A DNA stretch of 49,582 nt. Origin: Alphaproteobacteria bacterium 33-17. Lineage in GTDB: Bacteria; Pseudomonadota; Alphaproteobacteria; Rickettsiales; 33-17. Location of the stretch: NCBI GenBank assembly GCA_001897445.1, contig MKSX01000024.1:1-49582 (forward strand). The letters run 5' to 3'. The notes beneath the pieces were generated by a model. It saw only the letters and a list, made by a program, of their open reading frames with translations. It searched no databases and was not told the origin of the DNA. This document shows positions 1 to 7,841 of this stretch, one piece after another. The stretch's first letter is position 1; each line of letters opens with the position of its first letter. The position numbers and the translations under genes were made by a program.

Positions 1-4
1 AGTA

Positions 5-2806
5 TTGCCATCTGTTTGGAATTCTATTAGGACTGAAGCTGGTTTAACGGCACTTACAAATATTATTGCACACCCTAATTTACGTGAAAAATTGGACTGG
101 AATGCAATTGGTTTTGATGCCAATATTATTGATCATTATGCAGCCGAGAATTTTATTGCAAATGAAGCAGATATTATAAGCAATAGTTTAACTGAAAATG
201 CGGTTAAAGATGCAGTTATCCTGTATAAAAAATCAAAAGGTCTAAATAAAATAAGTGATCTGAATGACCAGGATATTGAAAAGCTTACAAATCTAATCTC
301 AGATGTTTGCAGAAATTTTGCAAAGCCTCAGTTAGAATATATTGTTGGTAATGATGAGGCAGCTAAGCAAATCTCTAATATATTTGTACACTATTCAGAT
401 AAATTTAGCATTGCTTTTGATAAGTTAGGTTTAACTGATGCAGCTTCATTTAAAGCAGCTTTTGAAGCAAATCCTGAATTTGTGAAAAAGCCTTTAAAAG
501 TATTAGCGCAGCTTGCAAGTAATGTTTATAACAGAGTTGAATCTGATTTAAATACACCTGAAAAGATTGATAATTATAAAAAGGCTTTAGACTTTATTAT
601 AAAAACATATGCTGAATATCAGGGTGCAAGTGCAAACAACGCTGGATATAGTTTTGATGTTAGCAGCTTAACGCCAGAAAGAATAGCAGCGCTGTATAAA
701 GTTGTGCCAGTACTATGGTCAGCACTGACTACACAAGGAAATGCTCAGCTATTGTCTACGCTGCTTACAGATCCGGTTATTACATCGTCAATAAACTGGG
801 ATTCTATTGGTTTTGATCCAAGAATTGTTGATAATGATATTTTAACAAGCTTTATTAATAGGCAAGCTGATATACTGCAAAATATTATTACCGAGGATCA
901 GTTAAAAAAAGCGCTTGATATCTTTAAAAATTCTCAGGGTCTTGGCAATATTGAAGTCCTTGGACAAAATGATATTAATATTGCGACCGAAGTTATAGGG
1001 AAGTTACTAAATTCCTCTATTAGAGCAGAAATAAACTACGTACAAGATAACGATCGTTTGATAACCCAGCTTGCCGATATATTTGTCCATTATGCTGATA
1101 AATTCGGAATTAATTTTGCAAACTACAATTTTAGAGATGTAGCAGATCTTAGAGCTAAGTATGCGGCAAATAAAGACATTATTAAAACCCCACTTAACAA
1201 TTTTATTAAGATGTTTGATAATTTCTATGCAAATTTTGAACAGGTTGTTGCTAAGGATGCTGAATCTAAGTCTAAATTTGATAGATTTGTAGGATTTATT
1301 GTAAAAAATAAGGGTCTCAAGTTTGGTGACTGGACTCAGGATTACTCGGATACGTTATCTGACATTATAGCTAATATTGCTCCGGAAACTTTTGCAACTG
1401 ATGTTGCCAGATTCTTTATGGATCCGAATGTATTAAACAGACTTCCGCTTAAATCACTTGGTATTGATCCAAGGAAAGTTACTGAACAAGATGTTAAAAA
1501 CCTTGTAAATACTATTGTGCCAACAGCAAAAGCTATTGTTACACCTGATTTTATTACACAAATGGCAGGGTTACTTAATGAATATGATGCAGCAAAAGCA
1601 TTACCAAATGCAAATTTACTGCCTGTTCAGCTAAAATTTGGTAAGTTACTTGTAGACAAGGTGCTTATAAATAACTCTAAGGAAGTTCCTCAGCTTATTG
1701 ATAACTTATATAAAGTTATGGCTACTTCTAATAGTTTTGGTGCGGTACTTACATATTTCTTAAGCCCCGCTGCTGGTGAGTATGTTCTTCCAAAAACATC
1801 CTTCCAGTATTCGTTTGATTTAATTGCCGATCAAATAGAAACATATAAGCGCGACTTTTTTGTAAAAATAAATACCATGCGTGATAATGCTAAGGCTTCT
1901 ATCAACAAAAAGTTAGGTGGAAACTTTATTACGCGTAATTTGTTTGCAAAGCCTATGAATTTCTTTGTTAAATTTAATGCAAAAATTGCTAAATCTATCA
2001 TAAATATGGTTCCTAAGAGTGTAGATTTACGAAAAATTACAAGTGCATTTTCTCATTTTAACCAGAAGGAAATGGTATTTGTATATAAAAATCTTGGGTT
2101 AGTGGCAAATTCAGCGATTAACGTTGCAAACGCAGCTATGAAATATAATAGCAGAGGATCAATCTGGTCTAAGATTAAAGTAGTATTTGATGTTACATGG
2201 CAGATGACAAAGTTTAACTTTAGGCTATTTGTAATTACACCACTGAAATCAATTCCTTATGCATTTAAATTTATGCGCACCGCAATTGAAATTACTATGA
2301 ACATAGTGATGTCGAGGCTTTTAAATGTAAAACCATTTAGGGCTATTTTCAAAAAGCTATATAAAGGCAGAATTAAGAAAATAGTTGAGGAAGTCAATAA
2401 TCAGGCTCAAAACGGCTCTGTATCGTTTGCAGAGGTTCTATATAATGAAAACTCTAAATATTCGGTTATGTTCTTCTGGAACTGGGCGTTTAAATCGTAT
2501 TTAGTAACAGCTAGTGTAGATGAGTTTACAAAAGAATTTGGTCTGGATAAAAACATTAACTTCAGAAACTGTCAGATCGATATGCTTTCTTACGTTGCTA
2601 AGTTAAAAGATAACCCTAATGGGGAAGCGCTTGAACTCAATTTTGATGGCTCAAGGATTGATGTTACTAAGCTTTCTGATCAAAAAATTACTGAACTTCT
2701 AAACATTGCAAAACAAAAAATGGATCCAGAATCGTTCAGAAGTTTTGAAGATAATGTTAATAAACAAAGGCAAATATATAAATCTAAAGATTCATTTCTT
2801 GGTTAA
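5..2806 (+). CDS. Giant helical-repeat protein, 3' part (5'-truncated by window edge)
   Basis: I do not recognise this family. The frame is open to the first bases of the window, so the first residue (a TTG) is probably internal and the gene begins upstream. The first ~600 residues are three diverged copies of a ~217-233 residue unit. The landmark G-[FI]-D-x-[NR] recurs at residues 36, 269 and 486, and the I-F-V-H-Y-[SA]-D-K-F motif occurs in the first two copies. After ~600 the protein becomes basic and hydrophobic, with several amphipathic or membrane-type helices around 640-790 (Lys- and Phe-rich), then a soluble tail. There is no signal peptide in view. The helical units weakly resemble part of the ABC-type protein at 31223-35086, which suggests one lineage-specific family. 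A surface or secreted host-interaction protein is possible but is inference only. A hairpin follows the stop. Confidence 0.75.
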   Translation: MPSVWNSIRTEAGLTALTNIIAHPNLREKLDWNAIGFDANIIDHYAAENFIANEADIISNSLTENAVKDAVILYKKSKGLNKISDLNDQDIEKLTNLISDVCRNFAKPQLEYIVGNDEAAKQISNIFVHYSDKFSIAFDKLGLTDAASFKAAFEANPEFVKKPLKVLAQLASNVYNRVESDLNTPEKIDNYKKALDFIIKTYAEYQGASANNAGYSFDVSSLTPERIAALYKVVPVLWSALTTQGNAQLLSTLLTDPVITSSINWDSIGFDPRIVDNDILTSFINRQADILQNIITEDQLKKALDIFKNSQGLGNIEVLGQNDINIATEVIGKLLNSSIRAEINYVQDNDRLITQLADIFVHYADKFGINFANYNFRDVADLRAKYAANKDIIKTPLNNFIKMFDNFYANFEQVVAKDAESKSKFDRFVGFIVKNKGLKFGDWTQDYSDTLSDIIANIAPETFATDVARFFMDPNVLNRLPLKSLGIDPRKVTEQDVKNLVNTIVPTAKAIVTPDFITQMAGLLNEYDAAKALPNANLLPVQLKFGKLLVDKVLINNSKEVPQLIDNLYKVMATSNSFGAVLTYFLSPAAGEYVLPKTSFQYSFDLIADQIETYKRDFFVKINTMRDNAKASINKKLGGNFITRNLFAKPMNFFVKFNAKIAKSIINMVPKSVDLRKITSAFSHFNQKEMVFVYKNLGLVANSAINVANAAMKYNSRGSIWSKIKVVFDVTWQMTKFNFRLFVITPLKSIPYAFKFMRTAIEITMNIVMSRLLNVKPFRAIFKKLYKGRIKKIVEEVNNQAQNGSVSFAEVLYNENSKYSVMFFWNWAFKSYLVTASVDEFTKEFGLDKNINFRNCQIDMLSYVAKLKDNPNGEALELNFDGSRIDVTKLSDQKITELLNIAKQKMDPESFRSFEDNVNKQRQIYKSKDSFLG

Positions 2807-2833
2807 GTAATATTTCTAAAATTAACAATAATT

Positions 2834-2875
2834 TAGGCGTAAGTTTTATAAATTTATATATAAAATTTGCGCCTA
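2834..2875 (+). terminator. Hairpin after the giant repeat gene
   Basis: The 16-base arms AGGCGTAAGTTTTATA and TATAAAATTTGCGCCT flank a short AT loop. The two non-Watson-Crick positions are both G-U when read on the + strand, so the stem is continuous in the RNA of the upstream gene. It is not followed by a long U tract, so termination is likely but not certain. Confidence 0.5.
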
Positions 2876-2880
2876 TTTAC

Positions 2881-2909
2881 TTGACTAATTACTCGTTTGG
2901 GTATATAAA
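2881..2909 (+). promoter_or_regulatory. Sigma70-type promoter of rpmB-dxs
   Basis: TTGACT at 2881-2886 and TATAAA at 2904-2909 are separated by exactly 17 bases. Both boxes are near consensus. The site lies 45 bases before the rpmB ATG and after the hairpin that closes the upstream gene, so it should drive rpmB and, through it, dxs. Confidence 0.7.
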
Positions 2910-2953
2910 GCCATGTAATTGTTGAAAATTATAATATTTTGAAGGGCTAAATC

Positions 2954-3244
2954 ATGGCAAGACGTTGCGATATTACAGGTAAAGGCGTACTAACAGGTAA
3001 CCTTGTTTCTCACTCTAACCGTAAAACAAGAACAAGATTCTTACCAAACATTAAACGCTTAAGCTTTATTAGTGAAGCTACAGGTAAAACATATAGTTTA
3101 GCAGTTTGCATCAGCACGCTCAGAACAATTGAGTCTCATGGTGGCTTAGATGGTTTCCTTATGAAAACTTCAAGCGCAAAGCTTACTGAAGTTGCTAAAA
3201 AAATTAAAAAAGAGATTGTTTCTAAATTAGCAGAACAAGCTTAA
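2954..3244 (+). CDS. rpmB: 50S ribosomal protein L28
   Basis: This 96-residue protein is the large-subunit ribosomal protein L28. The N-terminus MARRCDITGKG, the V-S-H-S-N-R-K-T-[RK]-[RT]-R-F block (residues ~18-29) and the L-R-[TS]-I-[ED]-x-x-G-G-[LI]-D region (~55-67) are family hallmarks, and a length near 96 is usual for alphaproteobacteria. An ATG with GAAGGG about 8 bases upstream marks the start. It is preceded by a consensus-like promoter and followed after 27 bases by dxs, so the two genes are probably co-transcribed. Nothing looks degraded. Confidence 0.97.
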   Translation: MARRCDITGKGVLTGNLVSHSNRKTRTRFLPNIKRLSFISEATGKTYSLAVCISTLRTIESHGGLDGFLMKTSSAKLTEVAKKIKKEIVSKLAEQA

Positions 3245-3271
3245 GTTTATTATGTATCAAGGGTAGGGAAC

Positions 3272-5197
3272 ATGCAGTACAGTATCCTTGATAAAGTAAA
3301 ATTTCCAAGTGATATCAGAAGTTTATCAATAGATGAGCTAAAGATATTGTCAAATGAACTAAGGCAAAAAACAATAGAAGTAGTATCTGAGACCGGTGGA
3401 CATTTAGGCGCCGGTCTTGGTGTTATAGAGCTTACCATTGCTCTTCATTACGTATTTGACACCCCAAATGACCGAATTGTTTGGGACATTGGTCACCAAA
3501 CTTACCCCCATAAAATTATTACAGGTCGGAAAGCAGAAATGCTAAGCTTACGCCAAAAAGGTGGTTTAAGCGGATTTACTAAGCGTAAAGAAAGTGAATA
3601 TGACCATTTTGGGGCGGGGCATTCTTCTACATCAATTTCTGCGGCACTTGGTATGGCTGTTGCTCGTGATATCGAGCATAAGAAAAATCATGTGGTAGCA
3701 GTTATTGGTGATGGATCAATAAGTGCAGGTATGGCATATGAGGCTTTAAACAATGCTGGTTATAGTAATACCAAAATGCTTGTTATTCTGAATAATAACG
3801 ACATGTCTATTGCAGCGCCTACTGGTGCTATGAGCAAGTATTTATCAAGAATTTCATCATCTAAGCCGTATTTATCAATCAGAAACGTTGCAAAACATGC
3901 TCTTGAATATTTGCCTGAAAGTGTTGAAAATTTTGCCAAAAAAACTGAGCAGTTTATAAAAAAACTAGGCGGCGAAAATGACATATTTGAAGACCTTGGA
4001 TTTTATTCAATAGGTCCTATAGATGGGCATTCAGTTGAAACTTTAGTAAGTGTACTTACCAATATTCGTGATGATCATACTGTAACTTCACCTTTTTTGC
4101 TGCATATTGTCACAGAAAAAGGGAAGGGTTTTAACTCACCTGACTCTAACAAAGAAAAATACCATGCTGTTCAAAAATATTCGATTGATACTCTAGAGCA
4201 GACAAAAGTAACTTCTAATAAGCTAAGTTATACTAAGGTTTTTGCGGAAAGTATGATTAAGCTTGCCGAGACCGATGAAAAAGTTGTAGCAATTACAGCT
4301 GCTATGCCATCGGGTACGGGGCTTGATTCATTTGCTAAGCATTTTCCAAAGCGTATGTTTGATGTTGGTATCGCAGAGCAGCACGCAGTAACCTTTGCAG
4401 CAGGTCTTGCTTGTGAGGGTATTAAACCATTTTGTGCTTTATATTCAACTTTCCTTCAGCGCGGCTATGATCAGGTTATTCATGACGTAAGCATTCAGGA
4501 TTTACCAGTAAAATTTGCTATAGACAGGGCAGGATTCGTGGGGGCAGATGGTCCAACCCATGCAGGAAGCTTTGATATGGCATTTTTAGGGGCGCTACCG
4601 AATATGGTGATTCTTTGTCCAAGTGATGGGAATATGCTTATTGATAGTGTATACACAGCCAATGAATATAACGAAGGCGCAATTGCTTTCAGATACCCAC
4701 GTGGAAATACAGAGCTTGAGCATTTTGTGTGGGCGCCAAAGTACTTAGAGATTGGCAAGGGCAGATACATTAGAAAAGCAAGTGGTGACACTAAAATTGC
4801 CTTAGTAACAATAGGTACAATACTTGATGAGGCTGTGAAAGCTGCGAAATTTCTAGAGGATCAAGGACTTCAGGTAACTATCTTTGATGCAATATACGCA
4901 AAGCCAATTGATAAACTTGAAATTTTAGAAATTGCCAAAACCCATGATGTAATTATCACTATTGAAGAGGGTTCTATTGGTGGATTTGCATCTCAAGTAA
5001 GTAAATTACTTACTGACGAAGGGTGTTTAGATAACGGTAAACTTATTTTTAGAAGCCTTATGATGCCAGATGCATACATAGACCAGGCAACCCAAAGCGA
5101 AATGCTTAAAGAATCAGGTTTAGATAGTCAGTCTATTGCAGAATTTGTTGTTAATATTAATGAAAAAATCGCTAAATTGAATTTGCAAAAGGCATAA
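3272..5197 (+). CDS. dxs: 1-deoxy-D-xylulose-5-phosphate synthase
   Basis: Dxs is the thiamine-diphosphate enzyme that condenses pyruvate and glyceraldehyde-3-phosphate into DXP, the first step of the MEP isoprenoid pathway, in the cytosol. At 641 residues it is full length. Visible motifs are the substrate-binding H-Q-T-Y-P-H-K near residue 75, the ThDP/Mg motif G-D-G-S-I-S-A-G-M-A-Y-E-A-L-N-N near 146-161, and the transketolase pyrimidine-domain glutamate in G-I-A-E-Q-H-A-V-T near 367-375. Together with the C-terminal transketolase domain these give the normal three-domain order. ATG follows a GGGA ribosome site. The gene lies 27 bases after rpmB and ends 17 bases before a structured repeat that could terminate it. 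Presence of the MEP pathway implies the cell makes its own isoprenoid precursors. Confidence 0.97.
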   Translation: MQYSILDKVKFPSDIRSLSIDELKILSNELRQKTIEVVSETGGHLGAGLGVIELTIALHYVFDTPNDRIVWDIGHQTYPHKIITGRKAEMLSLRQKGGLSGFTKRKESEYDHFGAGHSSTSISAALGMAVARDIEHKKNHVVAVIGDGSISAGMAYEALNNAGYSNTKMLVILNNNDMSIAAPTGAMSKYLSRISSSKPYLSIRNVAKHALEYLPESVENFAKKTEQFIKKLGGENDIFEDLGFYSIGPIDGHSVETLVSVLTNIRDDHTVTSPFLLHIVTEKGKGFNSPDSNKEKYHAVQKYSIDTLEQTKVTSNKLSYTKVFAESMIKLAETDEKVVAITAAMPSGTGLDSFAKHFPKRMFDVGIAEQHAVTFAAGLACEGIKPFCALYSTFLQRGYDQVIHDVSIQDLPVKFAIDRAGFVGADGPTHAGSFDMAFLGALPNMVILCPSDGNMLIDSVYTANEYNEGAIAFRYPRGNTELEHFVWAPKYLEIGKGRYIRKASGDTKIALVTIGTILDEAVKAAKFLEDQGLQVTIFDAIYAKPIDKLEILEIAKTHDVIITIEEGSIGGFASQVSKLLTDEGCLDNGKLIFRSLMMPDAYIDQATQSEMLKESGLDSQSIAEFVVNINEKIAKLNLQKA

Positions 5198-5213
5198 TTA
5201 AATTTAAAATTTA

Positions 5214-5324
5214 TTGCGAAAAACGCCAAAGTGTTTATTCGCTTAAAAATGGGTGTTAAGTAAAAAAATAATTCCCTGGATTATTTTTTTACTTCCCCCA
5301 GCACACCCATTTTTAATCTCATAA
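5214..5324. repeat. Family A structured repeat, copy 1
   Basis: This is one of three copies of a ~110-bp element (others at 8898-9007, reversed, and 18351-18463). The order is: a small hairpin (GCGAA-AACGC pairing with G[CT]GTT-TTCGC), a conserved outer stem AAAAATGGGTG / CACCCATTTTT, and a variable inner stem with loop TCCCTGG at 5273-5279. The inner stem is 15 bp and perfect (arms 5258-5272 and 5280-5294). It starts 17 bases after the dxs stop and could act as its terminator. Confidence 0.85.
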
Positions 5325-5340
5325 CGCCACCACTTCAAAA

Positions 5341-5610
5341 ATTATTTGCATTATTAAATCTATGATTTATATGTTTTAATATAATAAAAGGATAAAAAAT
5401 AGCCAACCACCCCCGGGCGGCTATTTTTTCTTCAATTTACTTGGGGGATTAAATTGACATATAAATTACACCCCTCGCCATAAATGGCTCCCCCCCTGGG
5501 CGTAATTTATATGAACTTAATAATCTTTCTAATCTCATAATATGTCTACCTACATAATTTAATTTGCATTACTAAATATATGATTTATATGTTTTGATAC
5601 AATATAGAGG
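5341..5610. repeat. Direct ~50-bp duplication of a leader/promoter-like segment
   Basis: 5341-5391 and 5559-5610 are alike over about 50 bases and share the core ATGATTTATATGTTTT, with a 218-base offset. The second copy ends in the ribosome site of the cyclase gene. The first runs instead into the family B element. Both contain TTTGCATTA, also seen in the 22.9 kb promoter. The 5198-5617 gene-free stretch is therefore fully occupied by family A copy 1, this duplication and family B copy 1. Confidence 0.7.
5391..5516. repeat. Family B two-hairpin repeat, copy 1
   Basis: This ~125-bp element is related to the reverse complement of 25101-25240. The first hairpin has arms AAAAAATAGCC and GGCTATTTTTT around a CCCCCGGG core. 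The second has arms CATATAAATTAC and GTAATTTATATG enclosing an inner hairpin GCCAT..ATGGC and C-rich runs. The inner hairpin differs in sequence from the other copy but is paired in both. Confidence 0.8.
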
Positions 5611-5617
5611 TAACCTT

Positions 5618-6304
5618 ATGCTAGACTTTCCTTTTGAAATTATAGATCTTACACATACTTTAATGCCTAATATTCCTACGTGGGACGTGTCATGTGGGTT
5701 TTATCATAATTTAAAGTATGATTATGATATGGAAGCTGAGTTTAAATTCAAAACCCACCAAATTAATATGCAGGAAGGAATAGGCACGCATATGGATAGC
5801 CCGGCTCATTGTTTTCCAGGAATGCAAACCATAGATCAGATTGATTTAAATGATTTGATAGCTCCTTGTTATGTAATAGATATTAGCAGCATAGCTAATA
5901 AAGATTATGCTTTAAGCGTAAGTGATATCAAAGACTTTGAAGCAAAATATGAGAGTATTAAGCCTAACAGTTTTGTGATGGTTTATACAGGATGGGATAA
6001 GTATTGGAATGATGCAGCTAAATATCGTAATAACCATGAATTTCCATCTATTTCAAAAGAAGCAGCAGAATATTTATTAAGCCTAAATATTAAAGGTATT
6101 GGTATTGATACATTATCACCTGACAATCCTAAAAATGGCTTTCCGGTGCATAATATAATGCTTGGTAATAATAAATACATTTTTGAGAATGTTGCAAATT
6201 TAAGCAGCATGCCGCAAGTCAGTAGTTATATTTTAGCAGCTCCCATGAAAATAGAAGGTGGTACAGAAGCGCCAATAAGGCTGATGGGGTTGGTAAGGAA
6301 GTAA
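5618..6304 (+). CDS. Cyclase/kynurenine-formamidase-family metal hydrolase
   Basis: This 228-residue protein belongs to the cyclase family (Pfam PF04199: arylformamidase KynB, isatin hydrolase and relatives), metal-dependent amidohydrolases. The signature G-T-H-x-D-x-P-x-H is present near residues 57-65 as GTHMDSPAH. The family's first histidine, two residues before that GTH, is a glycine here (G-I-G-T-H), so metal binding may be altered. The C-terminal substrate-pocket segment with G-I-D-T-L-S and a P-[VI]-H-x-x-[ML]-L-G-N block is also typical. I start at ATG 5618 because AGAGG lies 7 bases upstream; an in-frame TTG at 5594 would add eight residues. No kynurenine pathway genes are nearby, so the substrate is unknown. 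Confidence 0.8.
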   Translation: MLDFPFEIIDLTHTLMPNIPTWDVSCGFYHNLKYDYDMEAEFKFKTHQINMQEGIGTHMDSPAHCFPGMQTIDQIDLNDLIAPCYVIDISSIANKDYALSVSDIKDFEAKYESIKPNSFVMVYTGWDKYWNDAAKYRNNHEFPSISKEAAEYLLSLNIKGIGIDTLSPDNPKNGFPVHNIMLGNNKYIFENVANLSSMPQVSSYILAAPMKIEGGTEAPIRLMGLVRK

Positions 6305-6327
6305 TATATGTATTTACCGGAAGGTAG

Positions 6328-6394
6328 AAAAAGCTATGGCCGGGGGGGAAATTTGCGTAGCAAATTTAGCCATAGCTTTTGACGCCTGCGGCGT
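6328..6394. repeat. Nested palindrome (unassigned structured element)
   Basis: The outer arms AAAAGCTATGGC and GCCATAGCTTTT (ending 6340 and 6380) enclose a run of seven G and a perfect inner hairpin AAATTTGC-GTA-GCAAATTT (6349-6367). A GC hairpin ACGCC-TGC-GGCGT follows at 6382-6394. The architecture (AT-rich stem, G/C run, inner stem) is like families A and B, but the sequence is different and no second copy is in the window. It lies between the cyclase and hydrolase genes. Confidence 0.7.
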
Positions 6395-6450
6395 AATTAT
6401 TGTATATTACTTATGTACATTTTTTACATATAATTAGGAGAAAGCAAAAA

Positions 6451-7377
6451 ATGTTAAAACAGATTTTAAAACCTAATGGAGAATATAATATTGGGATTTC
6501 TAAGCTTGATATTACAGATAATTTTAGAAATCGCTTAATACCCCTCCAAATTTATTTTCCTTTAAGTAAAGGCGAACATGTACCGTTTGATAAATTATAT
6601 GAAACTAGAAGCGGCAATAAATTTCCACAGCTTGAAACGCAAGTTTTTGCAAAGCCTTGTGATATATCTGAAATGAGCGAATATTACCCTTTAGTGATTT
6701 TTAACCATGGTAATAATGGCTTAATGACAGACTATGCTATAATATTAGAGGAAATTGTTTCACATGGGTTTATTGTAATTACCATTCAGCATCAATTAGG
6801 ATTAGATAAGGAGTTGCCAGAATATCATAGCGGTAGATCTATCTCAAAACATGCAAATGTTATTGATAACATACTTTGTGTTTTCGACTGGTTAAAAAAT
6901 CATAATATTCTATCTAAACATTGTGATACTAGCAAAATTTGCCTTATCGGTCATTCTATGGGCGGTAATGCATTACTTATGCTTATGTCTAGAATATCAG
7001 GTCAGTTTAGAGAGGGAGGAGATGCAATGCTCTCTAATAGTACTTATGTAAAAGAGTGCGTTATTTTTCTTGATGGCGAATATGAAGTACCAACATCTTC
7101 AAATATACCTATATTATTTTGCTTATCAGAAGAAAGAAAACATTACCATGAACAAAGTGGTGTTTTAAAATTATTAAACAAATTAGGGTATAAATATATA
7201 CATTATCCAGGCAGTAAGCATATTAGTTTTATGGATCATGCTTATGTTCACGCTGACAATAATTTGTACTTTAGTGGTGATTTTGACAAACGAACAGAAT
7301 TTTATATAAATTTAAGACGAAATACATTAGACTTCATACATAAACATTTAGAGATAAATTATGAAAAAGCTAAGTAA
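6451..7377 (+). CDS. Alpha/beta hydrolase, PAF-acetylhydrolase/lipase-like
   Basis: This 308-residue alpha/beta-hydrolase resembles the platelet-activating-factor acetylhydrolase II/dienelactone-hydrolase group. An oxyanion-hole strand V-I-F-N-H-G-N-N-G sits near residue 90, the nucleophile elbow G-H-S-M-G-G near 170, an acidic strand F-L-D-G-E near 210, and a late histidine in H-I-S-F-M-D-H near 270. These give a plausible Ser-Asp-His triad. There is no signal peptide. I start at ATG 6451, which follows AGGAG; an upstream in-frame ATG at 6400 lacks such a site and would run through AT-rich leader. The 3' end overlaps tspO by 17 bases, and tspO is followed closely by an exported serine hydrolase, so these three form an operon. 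An ester or lipid substrate is likely but not identified. Confidence 0.8.
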   Translation: MLKQILKPNGEYNIGISKLDITDNFRNRLIPLQIYFPLSKGEHVPFDKLYETRSGNKFPQLETQVFAKPCDISEMSEYYPLVIFNHGNNGLMTDYAIILEEIVSHGFIVITIQHQLGLDKELPEYHSGRSISKHANVIDNILCVFDWLKNHNILSKHCDTSKICLIGHSMGGNALLMLMSRISGQFREGGDAMLSNSTYVKECVIFLDGEYEVPTSSNIPILFCLSEERKHYHEQSGVLKLLNKLGYKYIHYPGSKHISFMDHAYVHADNNLYFSGDFDKRTEFYINLRRNTLDFIHKHLEINYEKAK

Positions 7378-7828
7378 TCCTCTATATTTTGGTATAATGT
7401 GCCTTCTTCTGGGGATGGTTTCAGGGTATGTATCAGGAAGTGGGGATGAGTGGTATCAAAATCTTCAAAAACCAAGTTTTAATCCACCATCATATGTTTT
7501 TGCGCCAGTTTGGAGTATCTTATATATTATGATGGGTGTGGCACTTGGTTATTTATATAATAATAAGAAAAAGAACAAATTCCTCATAAAAATATTTAAA
7601 ATCCAGCTTGTATTGAATTTAATCTGGTCTCCACTATTTTTCTATTTTCACAGAATTGATTTAGCACTAATCGATATTATTATGCTTTGGCTATTTTTGG
7701 CATTATTTATAGCTTTTTGTTTTAAAAAACGCGAAACTAAATCTGCATGGCTATGCGTTCCATATTTTTTATGGGTTAGCTTTGCAGTTAGTTTGAATTA
7801 TAGTTTGTATAGGCTTAATATAAGTTAA
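7361..7828 (+). CDS. tspO: TspO/MBR family tryptophan-rich sensory protein
   Basis: This 155-residue, five-helix membrane protein of the TspO/peripheral benzodiazepine receptor family binds tetrapyrroles and, in some bacteria, regulates photosynthesis or stress genes. Family marks are W-Y-x-x-L-x-K-P-x-F-x-P-P near residues 31-43, A-P-V-W-S-I-L-Y near 47-54, N-L-I-W-S-P-L-F-F near 87-95, and the last-helix A-W-L-x-V-P-Y-x-x-W-V-x-F-A. The ATG lies inside the 3' end of the upstream hydrolase gene (17-base overlap), indicating translational coupling. TspO is common in alphaproteobacteria and in the mitochondrial lineage. Nothing looks broken. Confidence 0.93.
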   Translation: MKKLSNPLYFGIMCLLLGMVSGYVSGSGDEWYQNLQKPSFNPPSYVFAPVWSILYIMMGVALGYLYNNKKKNKFLIKIFKIQLVLNLIWSPLFFYFHRIDLALIDIIMLWLFLALFIAFCFKKRETKSAWLCVPYFLWVSFAVSLNYSLYRLNIS

Positions 7829-7841
7829 GAGATTTAATTAA

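Noticed and set aside
5198..5617. CRISPR-like array or riboswitch in the repeat-rich leader
   Set aside because: There are no regularly spaced identical repeats with unique spacers, and no known riboswitch core; the structure is explained by families A and B plus a direct duplication.
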